DNA of 64,000 bases. Origin: Eremomyces bilateralis CBS 781.70. Its lineage: Eukaryota; Ascomycota; Dothideomycetes; Eremomycetales; Eremomycetaceae. The notes under the pieces were generated by a model that was not told the origin of the DNA, did no database searches, and saw only the letters and a list, made by a program, of their open reading frames with translations. Position numbers and translations under genes: made by a program. Below, one piece after another: positions 57,901 to 64,000 of the stretch (within the stretch, counting starts at the first letter, position 1; each line of letters starts with the position of its first letter). The stretch covers positions 744,001 through 808,000 of the forward strand of contig NW_022985070.1 of the NCBI RefSeq assembly GCF_010015585.1, given 5' to 3'.

Positions 57901-58140
57901 AAAATGAGCCTCAACTGGGGCTTGTGACGCCATCAGGCGATTCTCGACACCGCCTCCTCCATTCTTGGCTCCAATGAACCTAGAGAGAAGCGAAGTTTGA
58001 GACAAAACCATGAATGCAGATTTATATTGGTTACTACTTGGATCAGTACAGGTTAACGGTAGTTCCGTAGGTATCCCTACCAGGCGGAGGGTCCAGAAAT
58101 CTCTTGTTGAAGTCTTGTAGCCAGTTCAGACCTATGGGTA

Positions 58141-58197
58141 TTGGTTTCATGGTGCATTCCTTGGTATATTGGCTTTCATGATACATTCCCTGGGATA
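58141..58197. repeat. Degenerate tandem duplication of about 28 bp
   Basis: Two imperfect copies beginning TTGGTTTCATGGTGCATTCC and TTGGCTTTCATGATACATTC. No coding or element context. Confidence 0.7.
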
Positions 58198-61100
58198 TTG
58201 GGTTCACCACTCAAGGTGCAAGATGCTATATATCGGTACGTAGTATTGATATTATGAGATGTTGCAGTGGCGAGTGGTGAGGCACCGAACGCCACCATGC
58301 ACCTAGCCCAGCCATGGTCAGAGTAGAACCTCACAGGGCTGACTGGATTCTGCGATCTGGCCCCTCTCTACCCAGTCTACCAGAGTGCCAGTATTACTAT
58401 CTATGCTCATTTGCCCCAAAGGCGTAAAGTTAACGTATCCGTCGAAATATCGGCGGTTGCAACCTTGTCCATCATCGATGCCAATGATCACTGCAATGAC
58501 TTCTCCACCGTACGTTCACGGAGCTATCACTAATGGTCCGCCTATCTCCCCGAATTGACGACCGTTACACGTACGGAGCAGATGGATAGTTGTTAGTTGG
58601 ACCCCAGGATTCCATGCTTGCTAGCCGAAAATAAATCCACCGGAAACAGATTCGCCGGGTACAGGGGTTGAATACCTATATCAGGAGAACCGTTCATGGT
58701 TAGAGAAGCGACGGAGACGATTCAAGGTTGTAAAATGCAACGCCTTGATGCTGCAATGGACCCAAATCGGAAGGCCGGGTCACTATGTCATCCCTATCAT
58801 GTTTGCGGTTCCAAAAGGCAACCTCATCATCGGTTGGAGCGGCGACTTATGGGAAGAGTTGCCATTTTTTGAACTCTAGTCGAGTTACACACGGTTGTCC
58901 GCTACTCGAAGTCCCGACCCCGCATTATGACATCCAACTGAAACCATTCCGAACGTGCAGACCATGTGAAATGGAAAAGATGCATATATTCAAAGGTCGC
59001 GATGCAGCAGGATCTCACCACACCTAGGTTCGATAAAGTACCTCGGTGCCATATTGCTTATTAGGTGGTACTCACGAACGACGGCCAAATGACCCGAAGA
59101 GATGGTCCTCAATCTGCAATGAATGCAGTTGACGATTCCAATGGGCGGGTACACGTAGGACGAGTTCCTGAAACCACACCGGTGGAAAAATTGACATCTG
59201 CTTTCGTCCTTCGACGCTCTTTGCGTCCCAGCAATTGCAATCCCGATCACTAGTTCGTATCACGTCATTTGGTTGGGTGGCAGTTGCACGACCGCAAAAC
59301 TACTGTCCTGGATGCCGTATTGATCCTGTGCACACAATCTCGGGCAGTACAGGGAGATCCAGGCCCAGTTAAAATAGCAACAATGATTTGGCTCGGTCGT
59401 CGGTACATGACAGTCGACAGAGGACTTGAATTCTTCTCCTATTTTCTAATCACCGTCAGAAACCGGGTGAACGAAGTCACTCACTTCGTGCCGGCTGCCC
59501 GCCTGCCGTTGGGGGAGCATTGCTAAACTTCACAAAACCCGGAAATAAGTCTATCCCCTGAGTCTTGAGGCGATGGGCCTGTTTCAGATGGCCGGCTATG
59601 AATCCAAACGTCAGAAGTCAATTGGCAGCGTATAAATATGGAGTGCGGACAGTTTGGGTATTTTGGGGCTATTCAGGGGATGGCGAATAAGGCGATGCTC
59701 TGCCGGGTCTGCCCTGCCCGTGCAGCATCAATTTCCAGCGTAAGCGCGGGATCACGATTTCTCCGATCCCCAATTTCGTTTCTGCCATCGGCCATGGGAA
59801 CAATACACTCGACTCTCGGCATCAGCAATTGAATCATGAATCATGATCGCTCTATCTAAAGTTAATCCATTATCACTCCCGAGTCTTGAGTTCTGAACCA
59901 TTTCACAGGGTATGTCTGACGACATGCGACCTGGATTCATGGTATGGAAATTGCAATAATGCCCATTGTCATCGAAACCGGGCACCAGGCATATGGAGTC
60001 CGACAGAAGGGAAAGATCCTTCCGGCATCACCACTGCGGTCTACACCAACCACTCGCAGACTCGGACACTTTCCTGTTGTCCCCTGGAGCGGCACTTCCG
60101 ACGTGCGACCCCTAAACTTGTGATCCCCTGCTCACATAATCGGAGTCTATTGATGGCATACAATGTAAGTCATCGATAAGGGTGGATGTTGTGGGACGGG
60201 AATGGGAACCCTTCCTCCTGCATTGTCACCGTCCGTGGTCCATCACAAGGCCCATAGATGTGGTCGATAGGTATCAGCGGCATGGGAGGAATTAGGATGC
60301 GTTGTCGTCAGTCGTCTTTGTCGACAGGGTCACAGCCCAGACCCGGCAGCCTTGCGCCCTGCTCATCGACCATGCGACCATCAACCAGTGGTTTGTTTCT
60401 GGTGTCCAAGACATCGTGAAAGCCCTTTTGGCTGCATCCAGATTCGCGATTCCGGTGGCACACGTCCACGAACCTCCTTTAGGGCCTCCGCTTCCAGGCA
60501 TGACAACCGACCAGGCGGCAAGACAAGAAACACCACGCGACAGACCCTAGTCAGTCCGGACTGTCGGTTGCAGGATTCGGCTGGGGACGCCGATCGCAGG
60601 CGAAATGCGTAGTGTGTGGCTGACTGAGGAGTCAGAAGTGTGGACTAGGATCTGACTTGAGAGGCAGGGGAAGCTTCGACTTAACGGATTCGGACAAGCG
60701 CGTGAGCGAGACTGCAGCCAAGAGAAATAAGGATGAGTTAGTACTCCGTACATGTTTCCAATTTCCATTCATCCATTTAGTTCCAACCTCAACTGGATCT
60801 CTCCGATATCGAATGCCACGCAAGTGGAATTTGGAAAAGTGGCCGAACAATCATCGTTGCAGAATGCCGAGTCGAGAGTCTAGAACGCGCTCATATCATC
60901 CACCCGTCTAGCACCTCGACACTTTCGGCTCAACCTTCAGTCGGGCTCAGCCTTATTTCGGCAGTTCTACTTGACGAACAGGGAAACCAAACTTTCACGC
61001 TTCGTGACCCCTGTATCGTCATCTCGTCACCACACATGCCCGATATCAAGGTTGCCAGGCTCAGTTGTGAGGTTCAGAGTAACTCCCCAACGTCCATTAC

Positions 61101-62403
61101 CTTCACTTCAGAGTCGCTGCCGAGGGATAGTTCAGATTCTCAGGATTTCGATCCCAGTCTTGCTTTAGAGTGTCATCAAGCATAAAGCTTCGAAAAGCCC
61201 CCAATGCGGGTCCGAGGGCAGTTGAGCCGCCATATGTGGATTTCAACGGTCTTCTACTGGATCGACATCGTAGCGCCACGGCGTTGGCGGTTGGCTGCTC
61301 GTGCGATTCGATACTTCACCAGGTTCACCTTTGTCACCGTGTGTAGTACTCCACCGCGGTTGGTAAGCTCCGTTCAAAACGAAGTAGAAACATTGACTGA
61401 ACGATTATATCGGTCTCAAATTGGTCAGCAGAGAGTCCCCTCAACTCAATTCCTTCCTCGGACGTTGGGAAGTTCATGGGAATGGAACATTTGAGCATGC
61501 TGTGTACTTTGAGGACTGAGGTACATCCAAATAAACTTTGCCTATTGAATCCCTCGAACCAATAGATATTAGCCAGAAAATCCCTGGATCGGAAAGTCCC
61601 GCCGGATGCTACTGAAGTTCGGTCCCATGGAGCAGTTGGTTAACCGGTTTCATTGGGTTTCGACTTCATTTCAAGCATCTCGACCGTTGACACCAGCGTG
61701 CCCGCCTCACTGCCGTATACTGGTCACATCTAGTATCCTTTAATGCTGGAAGGATTCGGTGTTCACACCACGGCCAGAATTATGAGAGGAAGCCGTCAAT
61801 GATGCATTCAACAACGTCCCAATGGAAGTTTCTGAGTCTGACGCACCCTCTTGGAGCAAATTCTAAAATCTTTTCGGCGGACAGGAACATGTTGCACCCA
61901 AAACATATCTCTGGCTCTCGCCTGATATAATCCTACCGTTTGAGGGAGTCTAGAAGCTTCTTTCGAACGACTCATTATCGGGGAGATGGGTAGGTGGGTA
62001 TCTTGGGAGGTAGTTATTATGGGGCCAGTACCGAACAATCGCGAAGTCGACGATAACACGTTTGTATACTGTTTAGACTTCACCGGTTCACCTTCATCGA
62101 TGATGGTCAACCCCTGGGCTCGATACAGAGCAGAACATCATGATGAGGTGCGTAACCAGACTCCGGAGCATCAATTTTTGACACCCACCCGCCAGTCCAC
62201 CATGGTTCGGAGCTTTGGGTCCATCTACAGATCATTATTCAATCCCTTGGGACTGTCCCTAGCCTTTCGGAAGTAGGACATGAATGACGATCCGTATGTG
62301 ATCCAATGTGGCATGTGACCCCAACCAAGATGACAGAGTACATGTATTCAGAGGGGCTTTGGACTTTGGTACAGAGTACACGGACGGGATCCGAAATGAG
62401 AAT

Positions 62404-62490
62404 CGCCAATTCGACGGTGCCAATTCGACGGTAACAATTCTATGGCACCAATTCTATGGCGTTGTTGATACTTGGCATTGTTGATATTCA
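62404..62490. repeat. Cluster of short imperfect duplications
   Basis: Paired copies of CCAATTCGACGG, CAATTCTATGGC and GTTGATA lie next to each other, as left by replication slippage. Confidence 0.75.
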
Positions 62491-62629
62491 TCGCAGCGCG
62501 GCGCGAGGCCTGGATCGGTCCCTACCAAGCTTTGCTTCTCCGATATGACGAGCTCTGTTGGCATAATTCAACCTTGGCTCCACATTTTCGATATCCAATA
62601 CCACATCGACACATTTCATACTGGGAAAT

Positions 62630-63775
62630 TTAGGAACTAGTCGAAGGGACCCCGATGGAATAAAGAATGTCATCCATCTGGGTAGGGTTCCGTTTGAGAG
62701 CATCCCATTCTTCCTGATTTTTTACCATCAACGTGCCTGCTAATAGGGTACCATTGAAACATGCGGTTCCGGCCACTGTGCCGTTCGCATCTAGGGTCGG
62801 AGCGCCTTCATTCGAGCGAGGACAAATGACCATTCCTCCCTCAACCATTCCAAGGTTGTAACTAAATGGGACGGGCCCGTCGAATGAGGATGGAGAATTT
62901 GTCGTCTCTGGGGACTGTACTTGATCACCACAGTGGTTGATCAATCTGCGATAGACATGGTAGATGTTACCGAAGGAACAGTCCTCCGAAATCGGCAGCC
63001 CGAAATGCGAACAGGGTAGCGAAGGCAGCACTTTGAACCCTTCGAATTGTTAGCTAAGCATCGTATTTATCGTCGGATGATATAATTCTCTGAAGTATTC
63101 TGGTGAAGATCGACGTGCAGCGTGGGCCAACTTGCCTGCTTTCTCCACGGGTGACGCGATGATAGAATCAATCAAAGGGGCCCATGCGAGCTGAGAATCG
63201 TCCCCATCCATCGACTCGACGGGGAGGAACTGAAGGTGTCGGTGTGGTTGACTGGCGCCACTGAACGGCCCCGAGTTGAAGAACGCATACAATCGCCGGC
63301 CCTCCGATGACCACGACCTCAGCAGCTTGTATGTTTGCAGTAGATCATCCAGTTCAAGCAAATAAGTTTGGGGTTTGTCTATGACTGTAGCGAGAATGAA
63401 ATGGTTCTTGATGATGGGATACTTGTTAAGCACCAGGAAATGGCTCGGAGCCCCTCGTGGGATTTTGTCAATCAACAGGTCCGGATCTGGATCTGCGAAC
63501 GGGTCGACTTTCTTCTCGACTGGTTCGTTTGAAGCAGCACGCTTCTGGACCGGCTTCTTGTTTAAAGAAGGACAATATCGTAGTTGAAACTATAAAATGT
63601 TATCTATGTGTGTCGTTGAAACACAAGGGATGTTTGATGGACTAACCGGTAAACTTGATGCTGTATGAATGATGGCTAGCTCGGTTGGGGAAAATGATAG
63701 CTTCTGTGCGGCGATTCCGGCTTCATATTTCCTAGAAACTAAATCGTGCAATGGCACATCATGTTCCTGCATCAT
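62630..63775 (-). CDS. apa2: Ap4A phosphorylase (ATP adenylyltransferase, Apa1/Apa2-like)
   Basis: Exons 63775-63647, 63589-63136 and 63039-62630 give 330 residues. Splicing joins SSLP to FQLRYCPSL, then IPRGAPSHFLVLNKYPIIKN. The HIT-superfamily catalytic motif is SGASQPHRHLQFLP, with the His triad in the form H-x-H-x-Q as in yeast Apa1/Apa2. The C-terminal domain has VPFSYNLGMVEGGMVICPRS and GTLMVKNQEEWDAL. The enzyme splits diadenosine tetraphosphate with phosphate into ADP and ATP. The second intron (63135-63040) starts with GC in the context AG-GCAAGT and ends TAGCTAAC...GAAG, a textbook GC-AG intron. A longer N-terminus, up to the Met at 63898, is open, but those 41 residues do not resemble the family. 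Confidence 0.88.
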
Positions 63776-64000
63776 TGTATCGGCGAATTTGTTAAGATGA
63801 TCTGGTAGTGCTAAACATTTATGAAGAGTCCTGAGCCAGAACCATGATGACGATGAACTTCTAGTCTCTAGTTGGCAGTTCATGCCCGAGGCAGCCATTT
63901 CCTAGCAGAACATGAACCAGGCACTCTGTGCTGTACCTATGTGACGAAGTCTATATCTTCAGATTCGCCGGCTTGACTTCGCTTATGAGACTAAAAGCAT

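Larger units (their letters stand above)
54305..62629. other. Gene-poor region, 8.3 kb
   Basis: I found no frame with a family motif, codon bias or consistent splice structure on either strand. It begins with the C2H2 gene's promoter and contains three small repeats listed separately. It may hold long untranslated leaders, non-coding RNAs or old, unrecognisable sequence. No terminal repeats or transposase fragments were noticed. Confidence 0.5.

Noticed and set aside
1-64000. Search for CRISPR arrays, rRNA, operons or a secondary-metabolite cluster
   Set aside because: None seen. Gene content is mostly housekeeping, with no polyketide or peptide synthase, terpene cyclase or grouped tailoring enzymes.

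Overview
This window is nuclear DNA of a filamentous ascomycete, most likely Eurotiales (an Aspergillus/Penicillium relative). The evidence is intron style (many of 45-60 nt, GT-AG, branch sites like CTAAC close to the acceptor), gene density, and recognisable fungal genes: SSN3/CDK8, HSP90, FACT subunit POB3, transketolase, ribosomal protein eL22 and COP9 subunit CSN1. I rebuilt exon structures by hand. Every spliced model given with exon lengths stays in frame, but none was checked against transcripts.

Layout, left to right. 1-2.5 kb: 3' end of a GT8 glycosyltransferase and a VPS73-like MFS transporter. 3.5-5.4 kb: the Mediator kinase SSN3. 6.2-9.4 kb: a divergent carbohydrate-active pair, GH43 without signal peptide and a secreted AA9 polysaccharide monooxygenase. 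10-11.6 kb: a Rax1-type RGS membrane protein. 14.4-18.4 kb: a small two-helix membrane protein and a DCAF6/Iqw1-like WD40 protein. 19-21.2 kb: HSP90, with a heat-shock-element-like site and an X-box-like palindrome upstream. 21.6-30.2 kb: a short-chain dehydrogenase, mitochondrial ATP synthase delta, an unknown protein, POB3 (start codon split by an intron) and a divergent Oac1-like carrier. 31.2-37.1 kb: a CFEM receptor-like protein with a very long cytosolic tail, then transketolase.

37.4-40.6 kb: a carboxymuconolactone-decarboxylase-like gene runs into an 815-base run of N. Directly against the gap lies an apparently intact Fot1/pogo DNA transposon with perfect 45-bp terminal repeats (TA included). 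41-45.4 kb: a MYND/SET protein with an odd SET core and a Zn2Cys6 regulator. 47.2-54.3 kb: a conserved unknown gene divergent from eL22, CSN1, and a large C2H2 zinc-finger regulator. 54.3-62.6 kb is gene-poor. The window ends with an Ap4A phosphorylase.

The observation most worth following is in the C2H2 regulator. A UGA followed by CAA-UUA separates the zinc-finger body from an in-frame, clearly coding 151-residue tail. A 48-nt GC-AG intron would also remove that stop, so the tail is reached either by splicing or by stop-codon readthrough. There is no obvious biosynthetic cluster, rRNA, tRNA or CRISPR.
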